From Candidatus Aminicenantota bacterium (GTDB lineage: Bacteria; Acidobacteriota; Aminicenantia; Aminicenantales; Aminicenantaceae), in contig JAUWYH010000007.1 of assembly GCA_030615975.1 (NCBI GenBank), positions 1 through 17,848 on the forward strand: DNA of 17,848 bases. The letters run 5' to 3'. This document shows, piece after piece, positions 1-7,244 of the stretch. Numbering within the stretch: position 1 is the first letter of the stretch; every line of letters begins with the position of its first letter. A program made the translations under genes and the position numbers. The notes under the pieces were generated by a model. It worked only from the letters and a program-made list of their open reading frames with translations, ran no database searches and was not told where the DNA came from.

Positions 1-38
1 AACGCCGCAGATGCGGTGAGATCGGCTCGCCCGAAGGG

Positions 39-158
39 TAAAAAATGTCGATTATGAATAAAAAGGACATCGAGAACGAAGTGGTCATAGTGATTTCCCT
101 AGAAAATGATGTATCATCTTGATATTGTTTTATTTGTAATAAGTATCGACATTTTTTA
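39..158. repeat. Perfect 14-bp inverted repeat enclosing 92 bp
   Basis: The arm TAAAAAATGTCGAT at 39-52 is the exact reverse complement of ATCGACATTTTTTA at 145-158. The inner part begins TGTCGAT and ends ATCGACA, which resembles the 5'-TG...CA-3' ends of some insertion sequences. The interior holds only a 25-codon open frame (45-122, plus strand) beginning in the left arm, which matches nothing I recognise. The sequence just outside the left arm (1-38) is GC-rich and contains its own small palindrome, CCGCA-GA-TGCGG at 5-16. It could be a remnant or miniature element, or a recombination site. A transcription terminator is unlikely because the loop is too long. Confidence 0.5.
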
Positions 159-190
159 TGAATAATTCAGGCTAATCCAGGTTTAACGAA

Positions 191-215
191 TTAACTGATT
201 TACTGAGTTACTGAG
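191..215. repeat. Short tandem repeat, TTACTGAG units
   Basis: Two exact copies of TTACTGAG lie head to tail at 200-207 and 208-215. They are preceded by a degenerate copy, TTAACTGAT, at 191-199. The repeat lies just downstream of the stop codon of the minus-strand dehydrogenase gene. No function is evident. Confidence 0.5.
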
Positions 216-226
216 TCACGTTTTTC

Positions 227-1078
227 TTAATATTTGTAGAATCCTTCGCCTGTTTTTTTCCCCAATTTCCCCTCAGCAACCATATTCTTGATTATCTCTG
301 GTGGCTTGTAGCGCTCATCCTTAAGTTTGGCATAAAGGGTTTCCATTTTAGCCAGATGAATATCCAGGCCGATCATATCTATAAGAGCTAGCGGCCCCAT
401 GGGAAGACCAGCTCCAAGCTTCATCGCCTCATCAACATCTTGAGGAGAAGCAATCCCTTCAGCATAAACAATGGCTGCTTCATTCAACAGCGAAGCCAAA
501 ACTCGACTGACTATCCCTGCAGGTGCTTCTTTATCAGTGGCAATAGGAACCTTGCCCAGATTTTCAACAAATTTCTTTGTTGTGGCAACAGTCTCCTCTG
601 ACGTTTTCTCTCCTCTTATAACTTCAACTAGCTTCATGATAACTGCGGGGTTAAAAAAGTGCATTCCTATAACTTTATCAGGCCGGGAAGTGGCTGAGGC
701 AATCTCGCTAATGGAAAGAGCTGTTGTATTTGTAGCCAAAATTGTCGTCGGCAAACAGATGGAATCCAGTTTCTTGAATACATCTTTCTTAATATCGAGA
801 TTCTCAGAGGCAGCCTCTATGACAAAATCACATTCTCGAGCAAGATTCATGTCTGCAGACCAGTTCATTCGAGAGAGAACCGATTCCATATCTTCATTGG
901 TAATTTTTCCTTTCTCAACTCTTCTTTTTAGACCTGCTTTGATTTTCTCTTTAGCTTTCTCGATTATCTCATCTGATATATCCAAAACAGTCACTTCATA
1001 CCCCTGCTGGGCACAGAGCTGTCCGACACCTGATCCCATAATACCTGCCCCAACCACAAAAGGTTTTTTAATATCCAT
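227..1078 (-). CDS. hbd: 3-hydroxybutyryl-CoA dehydrogenase (3-hydroxyacyl-CoA dehydrogenase family)
   Basis: This 283-residue protein is the usual length for the single-function, NAD-dependent enzyme that interconverts 3-hydroxyacyl-CoA and acetoacetyl-CoA-type 3-ketoacyl-CoA in the cytoplasm. The N-terminal Rossmann fold shows the dinucleotide motif G10-A-G12-I-M-G15. The catalytic dyad of the family is visible as His140 in GMHFFNP and Glu152 in KLVEV. The C-terminal helical domain ends in GKKTGEGFYKY, typical of the family. The Asn that commonly follows the domain junction is Ser191 here (GIVSR), a variation that many family members carry. The ATG at 1078 follows a strong GGAGGGA site. The gene lies downstream of the canonical thiolase on the same strand, which supplies the next or previous step in beta-oxidation or butyrate-type metabolism. 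Direction and chain length are not determinable. Confidence 0.93.
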   Translation of the reverse strand: MDIKKPFVVGAGIMGSGVGQLCAQQGYEVTVLDISDEIIEKAKEKIKAGLKRRVEKGKITNEDMESVLSRMNWSADMNLARECDFVIEAASENLDIKKDVFKKLDSICLPTTILATNTTALSISEIASATSRPDKVIGMHFFNPAVIMKLVEVIRGEKTSEETVATTKKFVENLGKVPIATDKEAPAGIVSRVLASLLNEAAIVYAEGIASPQDVDEAMKLGAGLPMGPLALIDMIGLDIHLAKMETLYAKLKDERYKPPEIIKNMVAEGKLGKKTGEGFYKY

Positions 1079-1116
1079 TTTTATCCCTCCGTTTTTAAAT
1101 ATAATAAATCAAAATA

Positions 1117-1138
1117 CTAATTTTTGTCCCAAAATTAG
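1117..1138. repeat. 8-bp palindrome upstream of the dehydrogenase gene
   Basis: CTAATTTT (1117-1124) and AAAATTAG (1131-1138) form perfect arms around a 6-base spacer, about 40 bases before the dehydrogenase start. It is shaped like an operator or a weak hairpin. No good promoter hexamers were found next to it. Confidence 0.3.
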
Positions 1139-1148
1139 ACGATCATAT

Positions 1149-1213
1149 GTCATTGTGAGCTTCCGAGGGAAGCCCAGCAATCTCATAAGAGAAAGGGATG
1201 AGATTGTTTTGCA
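1149..1213. repeat. Dispersed-type intergenic repeat (GTCATTGYGAGC...GCAATCTCA class)
   Basis: The stretch starts GTCATTGTGAGC and contains the hairpin CTTCC-GAG-GGAAG (1160-1172). It then has a perfect 9-bp stem, CAATCTCAT (1178-1186) with ATGAGATTG (1198-1206). This resembles the widespread palindromic intergenic repeats of many bacterial genomes that begin GTCATTGCGAG and carry GCAATCTC arms. The far end, expected to mirror the GTCATTG start, is missing or decayed where it meets the thiolase 3' end. It separates the thiolase and dehydrogenase genes. The class assignment is from general resemblance, since only one copy is in view. Confidence 0.5.
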
Positions 1214-1226
1214 TTTCTATTGCTGG

Positions 1227-2411
1227 CTAAGACAGCCTTTCTATCACTACAGCCACACCTTGTCCCCCTCCAATGCATAAGCTCACTAATCCAAGGTTTT
1301 TATTCCTATCTTTCAGAGCATAGATCAAGGTAGTCAAGATCTTCACTCCTGTAGCGCCCACCGGATGGCCAAGAGCTATGGCTCCTCCATGAACATTGAC
1401 CTTGGAACGATCCCACTTGAGTTCCCTTTCTACGGCTAAGGCTTGAGCTGCAAAAGCCTCGTTGAGCTCGATAAGGTCAATATCATTCAGATTGAGCCCT
1501 GCCCGCTCCAAAGCTTTGCCAACAGCTGGGACAGGTCCTATTCCCATAATCGCAGGATCAACACCGGCATGAGCATAGGAAATCACTCGGGCTAAAGGCT
1601 CAACTCCAAGCTCAGAAGCTCTCTCTTTTTTCATAACCAAGACGGCTGCGGCTGCATCACAGAGAGCACAGCTGTTCCCTGCAGTAACTGATCCCTCTTT
1701 TTTAAAAACAGCAGGAAGTCTTGCCAGTTTTTCTAAAGACACTCCTTCCCTTGGGATTTCCTCGTTGTCAAAAATTTCTGTCCGTCCTTTGCCTACAGGC
1801 ACCTCAATGGGAAATATTTCCTGTTTGAATTTACCCTCTTTTACTGCTTTGACCGCCTTATTCTGGCTTTCTACAGCAAAAGAATCTTGTTCTTCGCGAC
1901 TGATGTTATAATTCTCAACCAGGGTTTCGGCCGTCTTTCCCATCAGATGGCCAGCCAAGGGACACATGAAGCCATCTTTATGCAAAATATCGACCAATCG
2001 GCTATCTCCCAAACGATTCCCCCATCTTGCCCCAGCTGCGATGTAAGGGACCTGGGAAGTATTCTCAGCTCCGCCAGCTAACACAATTTCTGCATCTCCC
2101 GCCTTGATGATCTGCGAAGCTAGTGTAACAGCCCGCAGAGAAGAACCACAACGTTTGTTCACCGTAAAGGCAGGAACTTCATGAGGAAATCCCCCTTTAA
2201 CGGTCGCAAGACGCCCTATGTTTGGCCCCAGTCCAGCCTGCCAGCCTGTACCAAAGACCACCTCTTCGACTTTGTCAGGTTCAATCCCTGCTCTCCGGAC
2301 AGCCTCTTGAAGGATTAAAGCTCCTAATTCCACAGCAGAAACATCCTTAAAGGCACCACCGAACCTGCCTCCAGCTGTTCTGACAGCACTGGCAAAAACG
2401 ATATCACTCAT
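1227..2411 (-). CDS. Acetyl-CoA acetyltransferase / 3-ketoacyl-CoA thiolase
   Basis: This 394-residue canonical thiolase catalyses the reversible cleavage of 3-ketoacyl-CoA to acetyl-CoA and a shortened acyl-CoA, or condensation of two acetyl-CoA. All signature elements are present: nucleophile Cys88 in NKRCGSSLRA, the NEAFAAQA loop, His349 in ALGHPVGATG, and the second catalytic Cys379 in CIGGGQG. The ATG at 2411 is chosen because GGGAGG lies 5 bases upstream and the protein then begins with the family-typical SDIVFASAVRT. An in-frame start at 2504 would add 31 residues of unlike sequence and overlap the promoter. The dehydrogenase gene follows on the same strand after a 148-base gap. The split between biosynthetic and degradative thiolase cannot be decided from sequence alone. 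Confidence 0.93.
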   Translation of the reverse strand: MSDIVFASAVRTAGGRFGGAFKDVSAVELGALILQEAVRRAGIEPDKVEEVVFGTGWQAGLGPNIGRLATVKGGFPHEVPAFTVNKRCGSSLRAVTLASQIIKAGDAEIVLAGGAENTSQVPYIAAGARWGNRLGDSRLVDILHKDGFMCPLAGHLMGKTAETLVENYNISREEQDSFAVESQNKAVKAVKEGKFKQEIFPIEVPVGKGRTEIFDNEEIPREGVSLEKLARLPAVFKKEGSVTAGNSCALCDAAAAVLVMKKERASELGVEPLARVISYAHAGVDPAIMGIGPVPAVGKALERAGLNLNDIDLIELNEAFAAQALAVERELKWDRSKVNVHGGAIALGHPVGATGVKILTTLIYALKDRNKNLGLVSLCIGGGQGVAVVIERLS

Positions 2412-2474
2412 AAAAGCCTCCCTTTTTTTATATTCATGATTTGAAAGTATAAAGGTACAAATGAAAGATTCATT

Positions 2475-2504
2475 ATTATAGTCATCCGCTCTCATAGCTG
2501 TCAA
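2475..2504 (-). promoter_or_regulatory. Sigma-70-type promoter for the thiolase gene
   Basis: On the minus strand a perfect -35 TTGACA (2499-2504) is followed by 18 bases and a perfect -10 TATAAT (2475-2480). Transcription would start near 2468 and give a leader of about 57 bases before the ATG at 2411. The thiolase/dehydrogenase pair can therefore be transcribed independently of the genes upstream. Confidence 0.7.
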
Positions 2505-2517
2505 TAAAAACAGCTAT
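2494..2517. promoter_or_regulatory. 24-bp palindrome overlapping the thiolase -35 element
   Basis: ATAGCTGT (2494-2501) and ACAGCTAT (2510-2517) are perfect 8-bp arms with an 8-base spacer. The -35 hexamer at 2499-2504 lies partly inside. The position is that of a repressor operator (TetR- or GntR-like spacing is possible). Because it sits just after the stop codon of the upstream gene, it could alternatively be a 3'-end hairpin. It has no U-tract on the minus strand, which argues against a classical terminator in that direction. Confidence 0.45.
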
Positions 2518-2518
2518 T

Positions 2519-4033
2519 TTATTCCTCTTCTTTTTTTGTCTTGCGGAATAGGCCCAGAAGATCGGATAGTTTCCCTTTTATGTACCCTTCTTTGATGAAA
2601 TAAGGACCGTCCTCCGGTTTGATCCATTTTATGTATTTTCCTCTTTTCAGACCGTGGGGGTCTCTGGCTAAACCGATTCTGAAATCACCCTCTTTTGTCT
2701 GAATTATAGCCACATTAACTTTCTCTTCATCTGGAGATGTGTATTGAGTGGCAGCGATAATCCTATCTTTCCGTGGAGATTTCTTGAGGATAAATTTTTC
2801 AGGAATAGACTGAGGCAGGTTTTCATCCTTGAGACCTTCTCTCTCAAGAGTCGGTTCTTTCCTTTCGATAAAGCCAACAACACAAGTATTGCCAAATCCA
2901 TTCATGTTAAACCAGAGCCCATAGTTCAATTTTTGAAGCTCTTCTTTAAACATTTCTTTGTACTGGTTGTGGCCTCGAAATTGCCAGACTAACTCCACAA
3001 CCTGGGCACCCCCTGAGGCTCCCAAAGGATGAGTCCTTGCTAAAAATCCACCAGAGCGGTTTATGAAGACTCTCCTTCCTTTCCTGTTTTTTTCTTCAAT
3101 CACAAATTTATGCCCTTTTCCTCTCTCAGCGAAACCTAAATCCTCGCCTGCTATCCAAGGAATTGACTTAAAAGCATCATGGAGCTCACAGGTATCAATT
3201 TCATGAGGATTTAGACCAGCCTCTCGAAAGACCTCTCTCCCTGCCAACACCGCAGCATCCATAGATATCAGAGTTTTCCGTTCTGAAATTTTGATATTAT
3301 CAAAGGCGGATTTGATACTCGTCAATTTTATATCTGTAGGAGAGGGAACAAGATAAACTGCTCCAGCTCCATTGTAAGAACCGCTGCAGTCAAATTTTGT
3401 CAAAGGTTTAGCTATCATTCTGTTGATTTCAGGATTGTCATACTCTTCCCGTGTGATTGGCTTTTTAAAATAAGCCACCTCATTCAGAGCTCCGTACTTA
3501 AGGCTTCGAACGCTCATCTCAAAGCATATGTTTTTGAATTCCTTTTCTGAAACCTTATAGGCATCCATGTATTGAAACGAAGCCAAGGCTGCCACAGCAG
3601 GCATCTCACCCAGCCCTCGCTCTCTTTCTTCTTCAGCAATAACTGTAGAGATTTGGGTAGGAATCTCCTCGTTTCTCAGTTTGCCTTTCATCTTTTCACC
3701 GAAGCAGACTAAGACCTTGAGGCCGGATGAAGCTAATCGCTTACCCAACTCAACAGCGCCAGCCCCAGTTGCCGAACCAAGCTCCACATGATATATCTCC
3801 ATATCTCTTGCCAAGCCCAGTTCCATTCCTACCAGAGAATCCAAACCCGTCTGTCTGGCAAAGCCTATTGGATCCATGCAACCGATAACTAAGCAGTCTG
3901 GAGCGACATTGGAAGTAAAGCTGACAGAATTTTGAAGAGCTTTGCGGCAGGCATCAGCCAGCATTACTCCTAAAGGTCTGAAATCTTTACCAAAGGGAGT
4001 CAAGCTGACTCCAGCGATATAAACATCACCCAT
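2519..4033 (-). CDS. Thiolase-superfamily protein (SCP-x/lipid-transfer type) with C-terminal extension, catalytic Cys replaced
   Basis: The 504-residue protein has a thiolase fold over about residues 1-390, resembling the SCP2/SCP-x-like thiolases of archaea and anaerobes. It shows the family motifs HDAF (His285 loop) and THPLGASGG (His335). The nucleophile position that normally reads CASG or CGSG is GSATGAG here, with Ser87 where Cys is expected. The C-terminal active-site Cys motif is replaced by NMNGFGN. Residues 391-504 are an extra domain; about 421-480 has a beta-rich look that could be an OB-like fold of the kind partnered with such thiolases, but no zinc-ribbon cysteines are seen. 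GAGG precedes the ATG at 4033. It follows the LapA-like gene by 30 bases and precedes the canonical thiolase. It may be a non-catalytic or decarboxylating-type partner; its exact reaction is unknown. Confidence 0.8.
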   Translation of the reverse strand: MGDVYIAGVSLTPFGKDFRPLGVMLADACRKALQNSVSFTSNVAPDCLVIGCMDPIGFARQTGLDSLVGMELGLARDMEIYHVELGSATGAGAVELGKRLASSGLKVLVCFGEKMKGKLRNEEIPTQISTVIAEEERERGLGEMPAVAALASFQYMDAYKVSEKEFKNICFEMSVRSLKYGALNEVAYFKKPITREEYDNPEINRMIAKPLTKFDCSGSYNGAGAVYLVPSPTDIKLTSIKSAFDNIKISERKTLISMDAAVLAGREVFREAGLNPHEIDTCELHDAFKSIPWIAGEDLGFAERGKGHKFVIEEKNRKGRRVFINRSGGFLARTHPLGASGGAQVVELVWQFRGHNQYKEMFKEELQKLNYGLWFNMNGFGNTCVVGFIERKEPTLEREGLKDENLPQSIPEKFILKKSPRKDRIIAATQYTSPDEEKVNVAIIQTKEGDFRIGLARDPHGLKRGKYIKWIKPEDGPYFIKEGYIKGKLSDLLGLFRKTKKEEE

Positions 4034-4063
4034 AAGAAGTTGCCTCTTAAAGCATTAGTAGAT

Positions 4064-4273
4064 CTAACTTTGTCCTTTCCAACGCTTTCTTCCCACCTTA
4101 GCAACAAGAAAGCCGATAATGAATCCAACAAGCATTAATAAACAGATCAGAATGATTCTTGACATACTTACTTCCCAGAAAAACAACTGTACGGTGAGAA
4201 CCTGAGTGTTCTGTATGAGAATTATCACAAATAGCGCAATTAAGATTAAAATAATGATAGTCTTGGCTTTCAT
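4064..4273 (-). CDS. LapA/DUF1049-like small membrane protein
   Basis: This 69-residue protein has two hydrophobic segments, about residues 4-24 and 38-60, separated by the short QNTQVLTVQLFFWEVSMS loop. It ends in a basic tail (KVGRKRWKGQS). The pattern of a first helix, then xNxxxVxVxFxxxxxxxSxxL, then a second helix is characteristic of the lipopolysaccharide assembly protein A domain family (DUF1049). These are inner-membrane proteins of poorly defined envelope role. The ATG at 4273 has AAGGGG eight bases upstream. It is the first gene of the minus-strand run, 30 bases before the SCP-type thiolase, so the two are probably co-transcribed although no functional link is obvious. Confidence 0.75.
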   Translation of the reverse strand: MKAKTIIILILIALFVIILIQNTQVLTVQLFFWEVSMSRIILICLLMLVGFIIGFLVAKVGRKRWKGQS

Positions 4274-4294
4274 GGTTAAAACCCCTTTTCATTT

Positions 4295-4322
4295 TTTATA
4301 TCTGGGATGAAGGAACTTTGAA
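4295..4322 (-). promoter_or_regulatory. Possible promoter for the LapA-like/thiolase run
   Basis: On the minus strand TTCAAA (4317-4322), 16 bases, then TATAAA (4295-4300) give four and five matches to the sigma-70 hexamers. The start would be roughly 20 bases before the LapA-like ATG. This is a moderate match only. Confidence 0.3.
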
Positions 4323-4444
4323 TCCTCGTTGCAGACATCTTTATCTTTTAGGGCAAATGTATCATCTGAAAGGATAACTCTATATAAAAATTTATTCAAT
4401 CTTTCTTTTTTTAAAATGAGATGCTTTTCACAGCATTTCTCTTC

Positions 4445-4472
4445 TGGACTTTGAAGTAAAAAAAAGGATAAT
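4445..4472 (+). promoter_or_regulatory. Possible promoter for the TonB-dependent receptor
   Basis: TGGACT (4445-4450), 16 bases and GATAAT (4467-4472) make a moderate sigma-70-type match 20 bases before the receptor ATG. Just upstream, at about 4420-4442, an imperfect palindrome (ATGCT...AGCAT) could be a regulator site. I see no cobalamin riboswitch or Fur-box-like sequence in the 219-base divergent gap. Confidence 0.3.
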
Positions 4473-4492
4473 AAAGAGTCGGTGATGATTGT

Positions 4493-6418
4493 ATGAAAAT
4501 AAAAAAAGCACCTATAGAAAAAAATATTTTACCTCTGCTTGTTGGAACTTTATTTCTTTTATTTTCAACTCTATTTGCCCAGGAAAAGAATCAGGAAAAG
4601 GAGAAGAAGCAAAAAATTATTACAGAAGAAATCGTTGTGGAAGCCAAACTTCCCAAATACGCTCCCCTATCCACAACCTCCTCGATAAAAAGGGAAAAAA
4701 TCGAAGCCACATCTTCGAGAGATCTCTCTGAAATTCTTTCTTATACTTCTGGAACACTGGTATCCAAAGGGTCAAAAAACGAATTCAGGTTGAAAATCAG
4801 AGGACTTGACAGCCAGAGAATTGTCTTGCTCTACGACGGAATACCCATTTATGAGCCTTATTTTAATTCCTTTGATCTTAAGACAGTCACAGCCGAAGAA
4901 ATCGAGAGCATTAAAGTTGTCAAAGGAGCCTCTTCTGTCCTATACGGACCCAACGCCCTTGGGGGAATCATAAATATCATCACAAGAAGACCAAACCCTC
5001 CCTCATTTTCTTTGAAAACTTCTTATGACAGCAACAACACATCCTCGCTATCTTCCACCGCCTCTTTTAACTGGAAAAATGTCTTTTTCTCAGGTTTTGC
5101 TTCTTATGAAAAATCGAAAGGATTCAGATGGAACAAAAAGGGAGAAAATGTTCTCAGAACGAACAGTGATCATGAGAGAAAAAATTTCACTGGGAAACTA
5201 TATTTTTATCCCAATCCGAAGAGTGAAATTCTTTTAGAGGCTGCTTATTATTCTTCTGAGTTTGGAATACCCTTTGCCACCGAGTACTATCGTCAACGTT
5301 ACTGGAGATTTAAAAATTGGAATCGGTTACAGCTCCATCTTGGAGGAACATTTTCCATTTTAAAAAACGGCTACCTCAAGTTGAGAAGTTACTACGTCAG
5401 GCATGATAATATCCTTGATGCCTATACCAACAAAGATATGAGAGAGATTCAGTGGGAATCCACTTATAAAAACGATTCCTATGGGGTATTTCTTCTCGGC
5501 GCTCTTCCTTATCTCTCTCAAAATGAATTGAAGTTTAGTTTAAATTTAAGGGATGATAAAGCTCAAACTCAGGATGATATCGGAAAAGAATGGGAAGAAT
5601 TTGAACACAGGACATTATCCATTGGAGTTGAAAATCATTTTTGCCTGAATCAAAAGTGGAAGTTGATTGGAGGCGTCAGTTTTGACCGTTTAAAAAAACA
5701 TTCAGGGAAAATTAAATCAACATTAAATCCTATAATAGGCATAAAATTTAATCCCTACGAGTATCTCGATCTTCATTTGAGCTTTTCTCAAAAATCCCGT
5801 TTTCCCTCGATGAAATCATTATACAGCGCCCAAGCCGGAAACCCAGAACTCAAGGATGAACGAGGAACAAGTTATGAATTTGGATTCACCTACAGCAGAA
5901 ATTTTTTTCTCAATGGTGCTCTCTTTTACAATCAAATAAAAGATCTTATCTCTGTTATTCGCATGCCTGACGGAAATAAAACAAATCTAAATATTGGAAA
6001 AGCAGAAATCTTCGGTTTTGAACTGGGATTTGATAAAAACCTTGGCAGCATGAACCTTTCCATGAATTACACATACTTAAAGGGTGAAAATAAACAAGAA
6101 AACCGACCTCTTGATCTACTCCCTTTATCCCAACTCAATTTTAGCCTGGATCTTTTGGTTGCAAACAGCCTAAGATTGAGTCTATGGGGATTAGGTGTAT
6201 CAAGTTCTGAGCTGAAAATCAGCACTGATATTGTCAAAATTCCTGGCTATTACGTCTTGAATAGCATTCTCTCCAAGAGCTTTTCAAATTTTTCTATTTT
6301 TCTCAAAGCAGAAAACCTGTTCAACAAATACTACATAACAGAACCAGGCTTTCCCATGAGAGCCAGAACAGTCACCATCGGATTAAAATTCGGTGCAGGT
6401 CGAATGAGGAATAAATAA
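4493..6418 (+). CDS. TonB-dependent outer-membrane receptor
   Basis: This 641-residue protein is within the usual receptor size range and imports a scarce ligand across the outer membrane using TonB energy. A signal peptide covers residues 1-29, ending LFA before QEK. A TonB-box-like EEIVVEA follows at about 45-51. The plug domain (about 60-165) shows the standard motifs: a region like IRGLDSQRIVLLYDGIPI and then VKGASSVLYGPNALGGIINI. The remainder is rich in aromatic, alternating strands of a 22-strand barrel. The ligand is not evident; the compact BtuB/CirA-like form suits a vitamin, metal complex or siderophore. The ATG has only a weak ribosome site. The protein ends FGAGRMRNK, a few residues past the expected terminal aromatic strand. 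It is a single gene flanked by minus-strand genes, and no TonB/ExbBD genes are adjacent. Confidence 0.9.
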   Translation: MKIKKAPIEKNILPLLVGTLFLLFSTLFAQEKNQEKEKKQKIITEEIVVEAKLPKYAPLSTTSSIKREKIEATSSRDLSEILSYTSGTLVSKGSKNEFRLKIRGLDSQRIVLLYDGIPIYEPYFNSFDLKTVTAEEIESIKVVKGASSVLYGPNALGGIINIITRRPNPPSFSLKTSYDSNNTSSLSSTASFNWKNVFFSGFASYEKSKGFRWNKKGENVLRTNSDHERKNFTGKLYFYPNPKSEILLEAAYYSSEFGIPFATEYYRQRYWRFKNWNRLQLHLGGTFSILKNGYLKLRSYYVRHDNILDAYTNKDMREIQWESTYKNDSYGVFLLGALPYLSQNELKFSLNLRDDKAQTQDDIGKEWEEFEHRTLSIGVENHFCLNQKWKLIGGVSFDRLKKHSGKIKSTLNPIIGIKFNPYEYLDLHLSFSQKSRFPSMKSLYSAQAGNPELKDERGTSYEFGFTYSRNFFLNGALFYNQIKDLISVIRMPDGNKTNLNIGKAEIFGFELGFDKNLGSMNLSMNYTYLKGENKQENRPLDLLPLSQLNFSLDLLVANSLRLSLWGLGVSSSELKISTDIVKIPGYYVLNSILSKSFSNFSIFLKAENLFNKYYITEPGFPMRARTVTIGLKFGAGRMRNK

Positions 6419-6462
6419 AATCCTATATCTCCAGGCGTATCAGGTAAACGACGAAGCAGATT

Positions 6463-6765
6463 CTACTCGTTTTCATCCTCCGGTTCCTTGGGCATCAACA
6501 GTGCCAGGATCAGATAGATCAAGACTCCATAGCCGGAAATAGTCATTATGATGAATGCGACACGGACGAATGTGACAGAGATGCCAAACACTCTAGCCAG
6601 GCCTGCACACACGCCGAGAAGCTTCGCGTGTTTCCGAGAACGGGTCCATTCGGCCACGTATCTCTTCTTATCCAGCCAGGTGCCGCAATAGCGGCACTTT
6701 ATCGCTTCCTTGTTTATCATTTCGGCACAATAGGGGCATTTTTTCTGCGATCCAGACGTATTCAT
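6463..6765 (-). CDS. Zinc-ribbon plus PspC-domain membrane protein (distal copy)
   Basis: This 100-residue protein has an N-terminal double-CxxC zinc ribbon (Cys10, Cys13, Cys24, Cys27) followed by a PspC-like segment. The PspC part has the typical LLGVCAGLARVFGISVTFVRVAF signature split around a glycine-rich turn, and a transmembrane helix at about 67-92. The tail is acidic (EPEDENE). PspC domains are envelope-stress sensors or effectors in the cytoplasmic membrane. The ribbon probably binds zinc on the cytoplasmic side. Its start overlaps the anti-sigma stop by 4 bases, so it is translationally coupled as the last gene of the sigma operon. It is clearly paralogous to the protein at 7964-8338. 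Its role as a third component of the sigma circuit is an inference. Confidence 0.85.
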   Translation of the reverse strand: MNTSGSQKKCPYCAEMINKEAIKCRYCGTWLDKKRYVAEWTRSRKHAKLLGVCAGLARVFGISVTFVRVAFIIMTISGYGVLIYLILALLMPKEPEDENE

Positions 6766-7244
6766 ACGGCAATCTCCTTACCTGGCTGTCTGCGCAACCT
6801 TCCAACCAGCAACGGTATTGAGCCATACAACAAACCTGCCATTCCTGCTGCACCGCTGATAAAAATCACAAGAAATACATATGCAAGAATGCGCGAAACA
6901 TAGGAGGAGAGAAGACTGTAGCCTAATGATGCCCAGAGCCAGTTTATTGAGACGATCAGAGGCAGGCAGAGCAAGCTGACCAGGCTGAGCCTGAAGGCTA
7001 AGCGGCGGTTTTCTTTCTGCAGTACCTTTCGCCGGACGAGTCGAGCCATTTCCTCTAATTTATTCTCGCTGAGCGGCTTTGGGGATTTGACTGCTGCCAG
7101 TTTTTTGACTACGGGATCAAATTGACTGAATCGCTTTCGGCATTCTTTACACACCTTGAGATGTTGCTGAAATTCCGGAAACAATTTTTGCCGCGGCAAT
7201 CGTTCAAGCCAGTCTTGAAACTCCTGACACATCTTATCAATCAT
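6762..7244 (-). CDS. Zinc-finger anti-sigma factor, membrane-bound
   Basis: The 160-residue protein carries the anti-sigma signature H-x3-C-x2-C as His28, Cys32 and Cys35 in QHLKVCKEC. A linker and two to three hydrophobic segments follow, about residues 82-105 and 115-147. This is the layout of ZAS-type anti-sigma factors, which hold their cognate ECF sigma at the membrane. The gene overlaps the sigma stop by 4 bases at 7241-7244 and is itself overlapped by the next gene at 6762-6765, giving strict translational coupling. The C-terminal region is short and mostly membrane-embedded, with no sizeable periplasmic sensor domain. Signal input may therefore come from a partner such as the PspC proteins. 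Confidence 0.82.
   Translation of the reverse strand: MIDKMCQEFQDWLERLPRQKLFPEFQQHLKVCKECRKRFSQFDPVVKKLAAVKSPKPLSENKLEEMARLVRRKVLQKENRRLAFRLSLVSLLCLPLIVSINWLWASLGYSLLSSYVSRILAYVFLVIFISGAAGMAGLLYGSIPLLVGRLRRQPGKEIAV

Noticed and set aside
45..122. 25-codon plus-strand frame inside the left inverted repeat
   Set aside because: Too short, starts within the repeat arm, and resembles no known peptide; kept only as part of the repeat description.
471..1280. Long plus-strand open frame of 269 codons
   Set aside because: It is antisense to the dehydrogenase gene, has no family motifs or ribosome site, and its peptide mirrors the complement of a well-supported gene.
2412..2504. N-terminal extension of the canonical thiolase from an in-frame start at 2504
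   Set aside because: It would overlap the promoter and palindrome, lacks a ribosome site, and the ATG at 2411 has GGGAGG and a family-typical N-terminus.
4274..4492. Cobalamin or other riboswitch upstream of the TonB-dependent receptor
   Set aside because: No B12-box-like or conserved riboswitch core was found; only a moderate promoter and an imperfect palindrome are visible.
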